Origin: Arsenophonus sp052171895
Lineage (GTDB): Bacteria; Pseudomonadota; Gammaproteobacteria; Enterobacterales; Enterobacteriaceae
Length of the DNA: 64,000 nt
NCBI GenBank assembly: GCA_052171895.1
Contig: JBQMRN010000002.1
Location: 186,001 to 250,000 of the forward strand
Direction of reading: 5' to 3'
Of the stretch, positions 31,622 through 43,901 are shown one piece after another. The notes beneath the pieces were generated by a model. That model saw only the letters and a list, made by a program, of their open reading frames with translations. It searched no databases and was not told the DNA's origin. The position numbers and the translations under genes were made by a program. How positions within the stretch are numbered: position 1 is the first letter of the stretch; each line of letters opens with the position of its first letter.

Positions 31622-33178
31622 ATTTACAATATCGTTAGGATAACAAACTTTTTTAAAGTTATCTTCGATAACACTAAAGTCTTTTGGAATAGCTGTTATG
31701 AAAATTATAATAAAGCCCTATTATTTAAAATCTAAAAGTATCTTCAGAATGTTTTTTAATTTAGAATCTGTACCTTTATAAGAAAAAATTTCTAGCTCAC
31801 TCGGTTTTCTGTTGTAGATAATGTATCATCTAATGATATTGTTAAATCTTTTAGTAATTTGGTGGCAATAATTTTAATTATTTCATCTTTCACTTGAATA
31901 TTATTTACATATTTTTCTTGCTTATTTTATTTGAATTGAAGATATACTAGGTTGGGGTGGGTAACCGGTAAAATGCCAATTTTTAAATTCACAGAGTTTG
32001 CTATACTATTTATAAAGGGACAATAAAATGTAACATACATGTTAGTCATATAAAGAAGTAATTTATTTGATACTTGTGGAAATATCCTGGAATTAGCAGA
32101 AACTCATGGAATTTTTTGAGTTTAGAAGCGATTTTCTGATTTTATACCAATGATAAAAAACAAACAATCTATCTAAAAATAAAATATTTTATAGCACTAG
32201 AAATAATCTTTAATGCCATGTAAATTGTATTTACAAAATTTTTTAACTTGGGTAAGGTTTATTTCAGGCTCTGCCCAGGACAGGATGTTAACATTAGATA
32301 CTGCTCTACTTCTGAAATGCTTTTCGGTACTGATTTTCAATTTTAAATAAAATCTCTTTAAATTCTTTTTCTGACATCGAGACTCCTCATCCACAAAACA
32401 AATCGTTTTTTCTTCCCCCCTTAGTTCAAGGGTAAGGCTTGGTTGTCAGGACAAAGTAATCCTAGAAGGTACATGATCCCTCTACGTCTAAGCAATTTAG
32501 TTAGTTTTTCTCTTTCTAATGGCTCTATGGAACTAAAATGGTATTAAGATCTTCTAACTGCTTATCAAGCAATAGATTATCATTTTTGACTAACTCTGGT
32601 TCTTTGCCAATCCCATTAATAAGCTACTCAAGAGATACTGATTCTTTTTTAAGTATTTTTTTAGTATATTTAATTTAAACGTGTAGGTTGAACTCCTCTA
32701 TAAAATAATTATTAAGGATAGATCGCGGTACTTCCTAATCTTTTGCTGCTTGATGTAAAGCTCTTCCCTTCCTTAATAAGTAAAATCTATACAAAAAGCT
32801 TTCTTTATCCGCCACAAAAAAAAGAAACAAAAATATTAACATGTTTCTTTTTTGACTCTATCTCTACAGGTAGAGATAACTTGTCCGCCTCAGATAGATA
32901 ATCTTTTTTTGTAATTTAATTATGTTTAGAAATGAAGTTTTAAAATATGATTGGCACCGCCAATTATATTGTAGTTTCGGTGCATGTAAAAGAATTCACA
33001 CTGCATCAATTATAAATCCAATCTGCCATAAAACCTGATTCACATGAAAAATGTGCTTGATTGTCCTTTATAAAAAATACGAACACATTATTGGTAAAGC
33101 GTTGCTGTTGCTACTGAATAAATCTAGGTAAGTCAGTAATCCACATTCCTGTTAGCTACCCTGATCATCTTTGTATTA
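31622..33178 (-). pseudogene. Unidentified decayed coding region
   Basis: The minus strand carries coding-like fragments I cannot assign. A GTG-led start near 32800 reads VADKESFLYRFYLLRKGRAL then HQAAKD.EVPRSILNNYFIE, which looks helix-turn-helix-like. Then come KESVSLE.LINGIGKEPELV, KNDNLLLDKQLEDLNTILVP, MSEKEFKEILFKIENQYRK and SNVNILSWAEPEINLTQVKK (near 32240-32300), DLTISLDDTLSTTENR near 31820. Between are stops and frameshifts. These may be one or two accessory genes not shared with E. coli. Hairpins at 32821-32850 and 32859-32878 lie at its upstream end. From 32880 to 33178 I recognise nothing. Confidence 0.4.
32821..32878. terminator. Two adjacent hairpins
   Basis: First: AAAGAAACA / TGTTTCTTT (32821-32829, 32842-32850) followed by further T, a terminator for plus-strand transcription. 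Second: TATCTCTAC / GTAGAGATA with a 2-base loop (32859-32878). Confidence 0.5.
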
Positions 33179-34220
33179 GGCTATGTTGACAAAGATTATT
33201 GATTTTCTTGCAGAGAAAATTGTAGCCACGTCTGTATTTCAATTCTTGTTGTTTCAAATAATCATTTTCAGGTCAAATAATTCGATAGATAAACCGACCC
33301 CATGCCATGGAATCTACTCAGCTATTTTTTAATCGGTTAATATAGCTTTTTACATTTTGAATGAGGAATTCTTTACCAATAACTCTCCAATTATCCAACC
33401 TTATTAATCAATTGTGATTACTTTCATGCTCGCTGACAAAGGTTTTGTACCATTAGCTCCATCCGAGAAAAGGATGGACTCTTTATTGATGATCGATTCA
33501 AAAAATAGTTAAGATACTTTCTGCATTAAACTCTTCAAGAATCTCATCGCTTACATGACCCTATCAGATCTCGGGCGATTAAGACCGCGCGCGATTCGTT
33601 TTTTTTTATTTCCTCCTCTTCTGCGTTTTCTAGTTTTTCTATGTGGGATATAACCTTTCCATTTTAAGGATTCAAAGAAAAATATTTCATATACTTCAAG
33701 AATACTACTTAATGCATTTATATTAGCTTTCGCTGATGAAGCAAGGAAGCAGTGATGCCATCTAAACGCTGTTTTCAAATTAATCCCTAGTTTTTTTTGC
33801 TGGCTGACGTAAAATTAAGCTATTCAACATACATCGCGCAGATAACTAAATCATTTATCCTTGTGATGTGGTTTCATCAGAGGATTTTCAGTAAGATTAT
33901 TAAATGTTTTCCTACAATCGTGGATTTTGCAACGATATTGGTAGAACACTAATGAATGTCTACAACGGATAAGATAATATCTTCAGTGTGATAATATGAG
34001 TAGGATAAAGTGGAATGAGTTGCTTCAATGCATGAATCGAGATCATCCGATAGATTGCCGCCTAGCCAACTAATGAGATGCAGCTTTATATTGGCATGGA
34101 GTAAGAAAAAAGTCTCTTTGATCTGTATGATTGTTTGTTTTTTCATAACAACACCGATGTAGCGAAAATTCTTCATATCAGTATAATGGATTTCTATTAA
34201 CAACCTTTGCCAACATAGCC
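33179..34220 (-). mobile_element. IS1595-family remnant, copy D
   Basis: Full length, from GGCTATGTTGACAAAG to CCTTTGCCAACATAGCC. The minus strand reads MKKQTIIQIKETFFLLHANI, KLHLISWLGGNLSDDLDS, then, in another frame, MKTAFRWHHCFLASSAKANI and IPHRKTRKRRRGGNKKKR. It is one of the better preserved copies but still broken by frameshifts. The flanks TTGTATTA and TTTTATGT are only weakly alike. Confidence 0.88.
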
Positions 34221-34639
34221 TTTTATGTACAATGAAATCGCACTACTGAACTCTTATCGGATAACATAAAACATCAGCGATGTTAACGATCAATAAACTT
34301 TTATCAATCGTAAAAAATATTAATTATAATGCCTTAACTACATTTATAATACTTAACCTGTAAGAGGTTAATACTTGATTAAATATGGAGATATCAGAAG
34401 ATATTACAAGAGATACCTTGCTGTGGTTGTCAGCGATTTATGCCAAAAGCAGATGCGATTTATATCCAGATCAAGTCTCCGCGTTGTAAAGCATTTAATG
34501 AAATGAGGGTAAAACTATTGCCTGGTGGTTTTTGCCTCCCACCTCATTCTAATAAGTCAGCATTATAGCCGATGATTTATTAATAATTCCTGGCTGTATC
34601 TGAGGTATTCTAATGGGTACCTCGAAAACTCGAAATTTT
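34221..34639. other. Unassigned stretch
   Basis: Between an IS1595 copy and the IS5 remnant. The plus strand has a short run MEISEDITRDTLLWLSAIYA near 34385, which I cannot assign. No other signal. Confidence 0.35.
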
Positions 34640-37320
34640 TTAATGAATCTCCATCTTGTCTCTAAATAATTGGATGTTTTTTGATCACTCCTGTACTTAA
34701 TCTTTCTATCCATTGCATGGACAGTATCGTTTTATCCATTCTTGGCCTTAGAAAGTCATGATGCCCACACGCTGGAAGTACACTAACCGATTTAGGTTGG
34801 TAACATTCTGCCATCTCATCCATTGTCATGAGTAAAATTAGTGCGCACCTCCCCCCCAATGATACGGATCAGTTTTCTACCAATTTCTTACATTTCCATC
34901 AAATGCATGTTCAACCTGTGCCATAGTCTTTGCAATTCGCTGGTTTTACCTTTGCTAAGTCTTAAATAACAGTTTATTTTTATGGCATTTACGCTGAATC
35001 TAGCTCCTATAGCCGTTTTCCATTCAGTTAAACTTCCTGCTCTGTAGAATGGATAGCCTCGTTCGGCGTAGACATTATGGTTGATGTTGGTCTTGTCAAT
35101 GACCCATTAAAAATGCTGAGTGTCCTGGAAATATTAGCGGTATCAGTGACGATTTTTCTACTTATGCTCATTTCTGGTATATGGTTTTCCAAGGTGGAGG
35201 TGTATTATCCTGTCGATTTATTTTATAAATAATTTCAATAATATAGAGATGCTATGGCATGGAAAAGTCTAACCTACAGATATAGCTATCTGCAAAACTA
35301 GATATTATTTCTAATCCCTTGCATGAACTTATTTGTAATGGTGCCAGAAAGCTGGATAGCCACCGCCGTTGATGGTGAGAGCTAGAAGCTATGGCTGTGA
35401 CAAGATGCTGAACGCTGCTTTGTCGACTTGTGTGTGTCCCCATCCCAGTTCTGTCCGTAAAGGTTATTTGCCACAACAAACTATACAGAGTGATATTGGC
35501 GATATTGAGATTAAAGTGCTTAAATCAGGGATCACAGCGGAAACGGAATATGCTTCAACAGCTTGTTGCTACTGCCTTATCTGAAGCGTTCAAAAAGCCT
35601 CGAAGAGTTAGTATCAATGGCTGTACCTGCTAGGTATCTCCCTCGGTGATTTTTACAAAGCTTAGGGGGCGATTTTTCTGAAAAAGCACATGATCTCTCT
35701 GCTACTAGCATTAGTAGACTGAAAGGCCAATAACTTGAAGAGCAGAGGCAATGGTGCCATGCGTAATTTAAATGATATGCGATACCTTTATTTCTTGGTC
35801 GATGGTATACAGAGTCTTATCAAGCAAGATGATCGCCTTTACTTGTTGGTATTATCGGCGTCACTGAGCATGGACATAAGGAGTTAGTTGCTAGTTGCAG
35901 TCGAAGATACTTATCAAGAGTTAGAACCGAACTTGGCTGAATTTTCTCAATGGCCTGCGAGCGTATAAGCTTAACTGTATCTCCCAGGCTTGCTACTGGG
36001 AGATGGTGCTCTTTATTTTTTGGAATGCAATGGCAACTATATTCCTGAATACGCAGCAGCAACGCTGTTCGGTACACAAAACAGGTAATGTGCTGGCTTC
36101 AGATGTAACCGAAAGTTAAGGCTGAGCCCTAGCGGGATGCTATATACTAGCAAAGAGCCGTAATGCCGCTAATAACGCCCTTGATGTTTTGTTGGCAAGG
36201 TTTTCAGCGAAGTATGCTGCAGCGATAAAAAAGCTGGAGAAAAATCGAGAAGAACTGCTGGCATTTTACGATTTTCCGTCAGAACAATGAGGTCAATAAG
36301 AACGACGAATCTGATTGAATCAACTTTTACAACACTGAGGCTACTGCTACCGAAGCTGCGGCTTGAAAAAGTCTGGTTCGAGAACAAGAACCTTTTCAAT
36401 GGTATTTATGCTGCTATAATCTGCTCAGAAAAGCTGGAACTAGCTAAGGGGATTATCAGCCGCTTGACCCTAGTTTAAGCAACATGCAATTTAAGTATGG
36501 AGAATAAAATTTAAGAAGCATCAGAGGCTAGCCTAACTACCATACACTAGATTTACTAATAAATCCGATTTTTTGATGAACTTGTACTTTTTATTTATAT
36601 TTACTGAAAGTTTATAGCTATCATGGTTCTTACCGTGTTTTTTGGTATACCAGGACTTCTAAATCTTTTTATCGCCGCTTGATAGATAGGTTTCCAATGA
36701 GCAAGCATCGCTTCCTCCTTGAGTTGTTCCTTTCGTCATTCGTAAAGGACTGCTTCGGAGTAGATACCAAGAGGTTTGGCATCGATGATTTTGGCCGCTA
36801 AGAGCTATAAAGCTTTTCTTTAGAAGTTGTGAGGTTAGATTATCGAAAATGGCTTTAGCACCCACTTCAGCGATTCTATTTCCGAACACGTCCACAGACA
36901 CTGTACGGTCAAGAATATTGATGGCATGGAGCAAGTCAACAGAAGCTCTTGAAACTCATTCTGTCTAAAATGGTAGTCCACCTGCTCCTTAGACAGGTGA
37001 TAGAGATACCCTTTATGACTAAAATCTGAACTATCTCCCATGTGCTCTCAGTTGGAAATGAGGGCCGTACTCTTTTTTTGCTGACTGCGGGCATGTGTGT
37101 GCCGCCTTTCAGATAGTTGATTTTTGCTGCCAGATGCATAAAGTATATACAGATTTCAATCTTGACAAGCAGGTCGAGCAACTTCTCGATCGTCTGTAGG
37201 TGATACTGCTCAGCAAAGAGATCATTCTTAATTTTGCTTCATTTTGGCATGGTTGTCAGGTCAATAGGTCAGTTTTCTATAATTTTATCTGTGAAATCAA
37301 ACTTTAGTTAAGTTTTTTAA
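34640..37320 (-). mobile_element. IS5-family remnant, split by IS256
   Basis: About 1.27 kb of IS5-family sequence on the minus strand once the IS256 copy at 35158-36565 is removed. The transposase starts at about 37250 (IKNDLFAEQYHLQTIEKLLD) and continues with RVRPSFPTESTWEIVQI, FRQNEFQELL, NRIAEVGAKAIFDNLTSQLL, LAAKIIDAKPLGI and EEAMLAHWKP. Past the IS256 it reads VTDTANISRTL, DKTNINHNVYAERGYPFYRA, NQRIAKTMAQVEHAF (the R...VEH region with the catalytic glutamate) and LVYFQRVGIMTF. Frames shift repeatedly. Only copy of this family here; exact ends not resolved. Confidence 0.75.
35158..36565 (+). mobile_element. IS256-family remnant, copy G, inside IS5, exact target duplication
   Basis: 1408 bases, plus strand. 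Flanked on both sides by CGATTTTT (35150-35157 and 36566-36573), an exact 8-base target-site duplication. Transposase pieces in order: SLTAETEYASTACC-type N-terminal region, then IKLTVSPRLATGDGAL, NTQQQRCSVHKT.NVLA, YDFPSEQ, SIRTTNLIESTFTTLRL and FNGIYAAIICSEKLEL. Broken by frameshifts and stops. Confidence 0.92.
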
Positions 37321-38157
37321 GGTGCTATAATAGGCGCTGATTGGAATAATGTACTTGTGGGTGGTTATACGCCATGCATCCTATAAGAGCAGTGCAAAAG
37401 TAATCGCCGGCACGAGGAATCATGACTATATGGAGCTTAACTGCTTATGGGTGCATGATGACAGGCCTAAAACTTACCATCACGAGCGATCAGCTATGCG
37501 CTGAAAGCTATTAGATTACTTTATCCATAAAGGTGCACAAATCACAATCCTCCTTTGGAGGTGAGCGCTGTTGGCTTTAAGGTGTACTGTATCAGGCCAG
37601 TAATTTGAATATATTGGCATCCATTATTTGTGATTCTATGAACTTGATGGTGAGTAGTATCACGAAATAGCACGCTTCGCGATAAGCGAAGAGAATATCT
37701 GATTTCTCTAATATAGCGCCTGCAACAATCCCCCCAATAGCTTCTAGCAGTTCCGATATACCTGCTTTTTTGATAAACGTATGAAGAAGCGCCTCAATAC
37801 AAAATTATTTAAAATATAACCTTATCCCATCCTAAAGCTAGCAATTTTAAAACTAAGTTTATGGTGTTTTCTAGGAAAAGTAAAATAGTTACCTCGATAC
37901 AGCAATTAGTATCAAATAACTTCTCTTTGTGTGTTTTTTGCGCGTATCAAATATTTTGTCTTTCTGTATCAAATGATTTGCCGCACTATATTACTCCCAG
38001 AGCGCTAATATCACTTGGTTTTTACGGATCAATTTTATTAAAAGTGAAAAAACTAATAAATGGTTTGCTAAAATATAAATAGCAGAATAAATATGAGGTT
38101 AGCCAATTGGCTTGATAAAAAGATTTATTGGATGGGAAGTTAAGAGGATAGTAATAG
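37321..38157. other. Unassigned stretch before menF
   Basis: Short coding-like runs on the plus strand, such as GADWNNVLVGGYTPCIL and RNHDYMELNCLWVHDDRPKT (about 37340-37470), suggest a decayed gene I cannot name. The later part (37720-38157) is AT-rich and shows nothing. Confidence 0.35.
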
Positions 38158-39489
38158 TGGTTAATATTACTGAGTTTATGGCAACTGTTCATCAATTTTT
38201 ATCTAAACGAAAAATCGATGCTGAAAGTGTACAATAATATTAATTTCTTTTATCTGCTGATATTACATTTCCAGCCTTAGATTGGCTAGCTAGTCAGTAA
38301 TTTTATCCTCAATTTTATTGGTATCATCGTGATGGTCATGAAGAAGCAGTTTTACTCGTGGAGGTAAAACGTTTTAGCAATATTTCCGATGCGGAACAGT
38401 TTTTACAGCAATAAACAGTGACAACAATCATGCGGATTTGGGGATTAACTGCATGGCAGTCGCTGCCTGATAATGAGTATTATGCTGATTTTGTTGGTGA
38501 TGATAGCTATTTATTTTACTACGAATTGAGTTTCATTATTCTCAGGGAGAGTGGATATTGGCTATCAATATTATTGATCAACAAGATCTGGCAGAAGCTC
38601 TACAATTTTTATCTAAATGCAATCAGTTAATCCTATTTTGCCGATTAATAGCCGTATTAAGCGAATTCAACATCTTCCTGAATACCAACAATGCTAGGAT
38701 TTAACCACTCAGGCAGTACAACTGATTAATAGCGTGGTTATGGATAAAGTGGTGGTTGCCAGCCAAACAGATATTGAATTAACAAAATCATTAAATGGGG
38801 AAGTCTGCTGTCCGCTAGTAAAGCGATTAATTACCAATGTTATCATTTTATGATGTCCTTTAATCCTCAACATACCTTTTTATCATCAAGCCATAAGCGA
38901 TTTTATTATCATAAATTTCAACAGCTTTATACAGAAGCATTAGCTGGAACAGTAGTCAATTCATCAGACCCAATGCTCAGAAAAGCTAATTCCAATTGGT
39001 TAATGAATGATGATAAAAATCAGCATGAAATTTGCTGGTGGTGGATGACATTTGTCAAAGATGGCAAGATAATTGTAAAAAAATTGATGTTTCCCCAGCT
39101 GATATTATTTTTTTACGTAAAATCCAGCATCTGCGTCGTTTTATTCATATCACGTTACGGTATGCCAGTGATAGCAATTGTCTATATCATTTATAGCCAA
39201 CCGCTTCGATTGCTGGTGTGCCGAGAAAATAGCCAAATATTTTTTACAGCAAAATGAGCCTATTTGCCGCGGTTGGTACGCAGGTAACGCCGGCTATTTA
39301 TCATTAAATTAAAGTGAATTTATTGTTTCGTTACGTTGTGCCCACATTAATAATGATCATCTTCGGCTTTATGCTGGTATCTGGATTGTTAATGATTCAG
39401 ATCCGTGGAAAGAATGGCTTGAAGTTGAAAATAAGGCTGCAGGTTTACAAACATTGCTAAATACTGAAATATTTTGTTTTAAAAGTTAA
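38158..39489 (+). pseudogene. menF: Broken menF (isochorismate synthase)
   Basis: MenF converts chorismate to isochorismate, the entry step of menaquinone synthesis. The remnant follows the E. coli protein in order: WLASQ.FYPQFYWYHRDGHE, RIWGLTAW, KVVVASQTDIEL, CYHFMMSFNPQHTFLSSSH, EALAGTVVNSSDP, GWYAGNAGYLSLN and LEVENKAAGLQTLLNTE. Numerous stops and frameshifts throughout, including TAA codons within the first 100 bases. First gene of a completely decayed men operon. Confidence 0.93.
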
Positions 39490-39608
39490 TTTCAATAATA
39501 AAATAATTTTTATTATTATTTTATTAAACTGGAATAAGGAAAATAACGTATTTTTACTTATTTTATAAGTACTATTCTTTTATTTCTTATTTTTGCTTTG
39601 AGTAAAGT

Positions 39609-41283
39609 ATGTCCCATAGTCTTTTAAACCGTCAATGGGCTGAAGTCATTTTGGAAGCATTAACACGACATGGATTGAGCCATGTTTGTATTGCAGCAGG
39701 TTCTCGCTCTACGCCATTGACGTTAGTAGCGGTAGCAAATAGTAAGTTAATTTGCTATACTCACTATGATGAACGTGGATTAGGCTATTTTGCTTTAGGT
39801 TTAGCGAAAGTTGTTGTTAGTAAGCCGGTGGCGGTTATTGTCAGTTCTGGTACTGCAGTGGCTAACTTATATTCTGCTTTAATAGAAGCGGGCTTAACCG
39901 GTGAAAATATCATTTTTTAACTGTTGATGGGCCGTCTGAATTAATTGATTGTTGTGCTAATCAGGCAATTAGACAAACTGCTATTTTTTCTGATCATCCG
40001 GTATAAATATTAGCATTACCAACACCAACACAAAATATTAGTGCGAAATATTTGGTGAGTATCATTGACAACACTATGAATAATCTTTTACATGGTGCTT
40101 TGCATATCAATTATCTATTTGCTGAACCTTTATATGGTAAGACGTCACCATAAATTGACTGGCAAAATTCATTGGCTAGTTGGTGGGAATCTTATTCACC
40201 CTGGTTGATAGGTTCTAGATCCTGCTCGTTAGCATTAGTCAGCAATTGGCCTGTTTGGCGATAAAAAAAAGTCTTGTGATCGCAGGCAGAATACTGCCCA
40301 ATGAGGGAGAAAAGTTGCCAAGTTGGCGGAAATGCTAGGCTGGCCAATTATTGGTTATATTTTTTCACAAACTTGGCAACCCTTACCATGCGATGATCTC
40401 TGGTTATCCGTTACAGCGGTAAAAAACATTTTGCAAAATCTACAGTTAGTCGTCCAGTTTGGTTCAAGTTTAACCAGTAAACGTTTATTAGAATGGCAAG
40501 CACAATACAAACCAGAGAAATATTGGATTATTGATCATATTCCTGGTCGTTTAGATCCGACTCATCATCGTAGCAGGCGATTTGTCAGTTCAGTCTCTGA
40601 CTCGTTAATTACCCATCCAGCTATCGCTGGCTTGCCATGGGCGCATTCATTGATGGAAATTGTCAATAATGTTTATAGCAGCATTAATAAACAGCTTGCA
40701 CAAGAATTTTCAGAAGCCGCTATTGCTCATCAACTTACAGAATTATTACCAACAGATGGGCAAGTTTTTGTTGGTAATAGCTTGATTGTCAGATTAATTG
40801 ATGCCCTCGGACAATTACCGTTGAGTTACCCAATCTATAGCAATCGTGGAGCTAGTGGCCATTGATGGTTTGATTGCTACGCTAGCAGGTGTGCAAACTG
40901 CTAATACGAAACCCACGTTAGGGATCATCGGTGATATTTCTGCCCTTTATGACTTAAATAGTCTAAATTTATTACGTACTAGCGTCGCATCTATGATGTT
41001 GATTGTGGTGAATAATAATGGTGGTCAGATATTCTCTATGCTACCTACCCCTGAAATGGAAAGAGAGCGTTTTTATTGCATGCCTCATTATCTGCAATTT
41101 AAGCATGCAGCCAGCATGTTTGGTCTATCTTATGCCTCACCGTTAAATTGGTATCAGTTGAAAGATATCATCAATAATTATTGGCAGCATAGCGATATGG
41201 CATTGATGATTGAGTTGTTAGTAGCTACTGATGAAGGTGCAAAAACACTGAATCAGCTGGTTAAACAAATGATGGAATTATGA
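39609..41283 (+). pseudogene. menD: Broken menD (SEPHCHC synthase)
   Basis: Thiamine-diphosphate enzyme that joins 2-oxoglutarate-derived succinic semialdehyde to isochorismate. The first 103 codons (39609-39920) are open and well preserved: GLSHVCIAAGSRSTPLTLVA, THYDERGLGYFALGLAK, VAVIVSSGTAVANLYSALIE. Then a frameshift and stops, with TVDGPSELIDCCANQAIRQT readable in another frame. Further open stretches lie at 40323-40865 (IDHIPGRLDPTHHRSRRF, PIYSNRGASGH) and 40846-41283 (GLIATLAGVQTA, VNNNGGQIFSMLP). Its TGA stop overlaps the menH ATG as in a tight operon. Confidence 0.95.
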
Positions 41284-42060
41284 TCCTATATACTCGACAA
41301 TACCATGAAAAATGTGCTAGAACATGGTTAGTTTGATTGCATGCGTCCTACTTGGCAACGCTAGGGGAATGACTAGTTATTATTAAATAATGCACTAATC
41401 GTCTGTCAGTGACAATTGATTTATTGGGAGATGGCTGTTCACCTTACATTCAGTCAGTTAGCAAGTTTTTTTATATAAACTATCTAATTAAATAGGCAAT
41501 TGAGGCTAATCAAATTGATAGTTATTATCTAAATTGGCTATTCGTCTGGTAGCAGAATTGCTATGTATTACGCTTCTCAGTTTTATTTCACTAAATTAAA
41601 AGCATTGATTGTTGAAGGGAATAATGTTGATTTAAAACAGGCAATTGAATCAGCTGCTACGTTTAAAACATGATCAATCTTAGGCAAAAGCGCTTTCTAT
41701 CTGAACCTATAGATAATGTTTTATCTGATTGGTATCAGCAAGCCGTTTTGATGATTTATTTTCTTAAGCAAGAGCTATAATTAATTATAGAGTGCGCTAA
41801 TAATCGAGGTGTGTATATGTTGCTCATTTTACTGGAAGCGACTTCATTAGGTAAATAACATTTTTTGATCAAAAAATTATTACAGTGAAATTATCATTTC
41901 AGGTACTCTGGTGAGTATAAGGAGAAGTTTTGCGCTATCTCACAACAATATTCTTTACTACTTATTCGGATACCTAAAGCTTGGCATAATACTCATCGTA
42001 GTAATTCTATTGTTTATGCTACAGTACTAAATTGTTTTTAATATTTTCTAACGGAAGGAA
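41280..42060 (+). pseudogene. menH: Broken menH (SHCHC synthase)
   Basis: Alpha/beta-hydrolase-fold enzyme that eliminates pyruvate from SEPHCHC. Starts at the ATG overlapping the menD stop (MILYTRQYHEK). Readable blocks match E. coli MenH: SVTIDLLGDG (YVDLPGHG), QKRFLSEPIDNVLSDWYQQA, LLILLEATSLGK and KAWHNTHRSNS with the catalytic-histidine region. The nucleophile segment (GYSLGG) is unreadable. Heavily shifted and full of stops. Confidence 0.85.
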
Positions 42061-42066
42061 TTAAAT

Positions 42067-42923
42067 ATGCAGTGTCTGAATGAAGAAGAACTTTGTGCTA
42101 CGCTGCAATGGGAGGATTATTCGACACCATATTTGAAATATTCTCTATCATAAAAGCAAAGATGGGATTGCTAAAATTATCATCAATCGTCCCCATATCC
42201 GTAATGCGTTTCGGCCACAAACTGTCAAAGAAATGATCCAGGCATTATTTGATGCTCGTTACGATAATACAATAGGTTGCATTATTTTGACCGGCCAGGG
42301 GGATAAAGCCTTTTGTGCCGGCGGTGATCAAAAAAATTGTGGTGATTATGGTGGTTATCTAGATGAAAATGGCGTCCATTACTTAAATATTTTAGATTTT
42401 CAACGCCAAATTCGAAGCTGTCCGAAGCCGATTGTTGCTATGGTTTCTGGTTATGTGATCGGCGGCTGACATGTATTACATATGATGTGTGATTTAACGA
42501 TTCTCGCTGATAATGCCATATTTGGTCATACAGAACCTAAAGTTAGTTCATTTGATGCTGGTTGTGGAGCGTCTTACATGGCACGCGCATCGTTGGACAA
42601 AAACGCTCGAAATTTGGTTCTTATGTCGTCAATCTGATGCCAGATAAGCACTGGAGATGGGATTGGTAAATCAGGTTATCCATTATACAGAGCTTGAGAA
42701 TGAAACGGCTGGTTGGTGTCGAGAGATGCTAAAAATAGCCCAATTGGCACTACGCTGTTTGAAAGCAGCTTAAAATGCGGATTGTAATGGTCAGGCTGGT
42801 TTAGAAGAGTTAACCGGTAATGCAACCATGTTATTCTATATGACCGAGGAAGGTCAGGAAGGTAGAAATGCTTTCAATGAAAAACGGCAACCTAATTTTT
42901 CTAGCTTTAAGCGTAATCCATAA
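42067..42923 (+). pseudogene. menB: Broken menB (naphthoate synthase)
   Basis: Crotonase-family enzyme that closes the naphthoate ring. An open stretch at 42233-42469 reads IQALFDARYDNTIGCIILTG, DKAFCAGGDQKNCGDYGGYL and CPKPIVAMVSGYVIGG, then a TGA replaces the third glycine codon of the oxyanion-hole region (GGGHVLHMMCDL in E. coli). Reading goes on as HVLHMMCDLTILADNAIFGH and ends MTEEGQEGRNAFNEKRQPNF with frameshifts between. The TAA shares a base with the menC ATG. Confidence 0.94.
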
Positions 42924-43901
42924 TGCGTAAGGCAACAATATATCAATTTAGTCTATCTATTGATAGCTTGGATCATATTACGCTAGCAACGATTAAAAAT
43001 CCGTGATGGTTTTCTTATTCATTTACAGGAAAATGAGTCATAAGGTTTGGTTGAAATTTCACCTTTACCTAAGTTTAGTATTGAAACACTAAAAATAGGT
43101 AGAGGATCACTGCAAGCAGGCTTATATGATTGGTGCCATGGTACAACTCTTAAAGAGTGCCATATTCCATCAGTGGCTTTTGGGCTTAGTTGTGCACAGT
43201 CTGAATTAATGGCTCAGTTACCTGAAGTAACCTACTATCCAAAACCCCATCTTTGTACCGGTGATCTGGATGCGCTTATTTTAGAGTTAAATAGTGCTGC
43301 CAGTAAAAAAGTGGCTAAGGTTAAGGTTGGTCTTTATGAATCAGTGAGGGATGGTATGGTAGTTAATTTTTTACTTGATGCCGTTCCTTCTTTACGTTTA
43401 TGGTTGGATCCTAATCAAAGCTGGAACCAATTAAAAGCGGCCGATTTTGCCAGGTATGTTAAGCCAGAGAATCGAAGTAGAATTGATTTTATTGAAGAAC
43501 CTTGTAAAACTATGCATGACTCGTTAGCGTTTACTAAACAAACGGGGATCGCTATTGCTTGGGATGAAAGTGTCCTTGAGCCAGGGTTTCAAGTTAAAAA
43601 ACAGCAGGGGGGTTAGTGCTATCATTATTTTAAACCCACCCTACTAGGTAGCTTAAATCGCTGTAAACAACTTATTGATGAGGCTCGGTCTTTCTGATTA
43701 GATACCGTGATTAGTTCTAGTCTTGAAAGTAGTTTTGGTTTAACACAATTAGCCAGAATAGCAAGCTGGTTAATACCAGAAACCGTTCCAGGTTTAGATA
43801 CCTTGACTCTGTTCAAGACTCAACTGGTTTGTCAATGGCCTGAAAGTTTATTGCCACTAATGGAATTAAATCAATTAAAACTAATATGGCAAAATGAATG
43901 A
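42923..43901 (+). pseudogene. menC: Broken menC (o-succinylbenzoate synthase)
   Basis: Enolase-superfamily dehydratase producing o-succinylbenzoate. Open stretch 43047-43616: RGSLQAGLYDWCHG, VAKVKVGLYESVRDGM (catalytic KxK region), LRLWLDPNQSWN (metal-binding Asp), DFIEEPC and IAIAWDESV. A frameshift follows, then ISSSLESSFGLTQLARIASW and KLIWQNE at the end. Its TGA overlaps the menE ATG by four bases (ATGA). The N-terminus also carries stops (near 43005). Confidence 0.93.

Noticed and set aside
34640..37250. Prophage gene remnants (MPAVSKK start, RLWHRLN and similar pieces)
   Set aside because: Once the IS256 copy was removed the pieces lined up with an IS5-family transposase from N-terminus to the VEH motif.
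39609..41283. menD as a gene made of separate small proteins
   Set aside because: The open pieces are consecutive parts of one MenD in different frames; this is decay, not gene fission.
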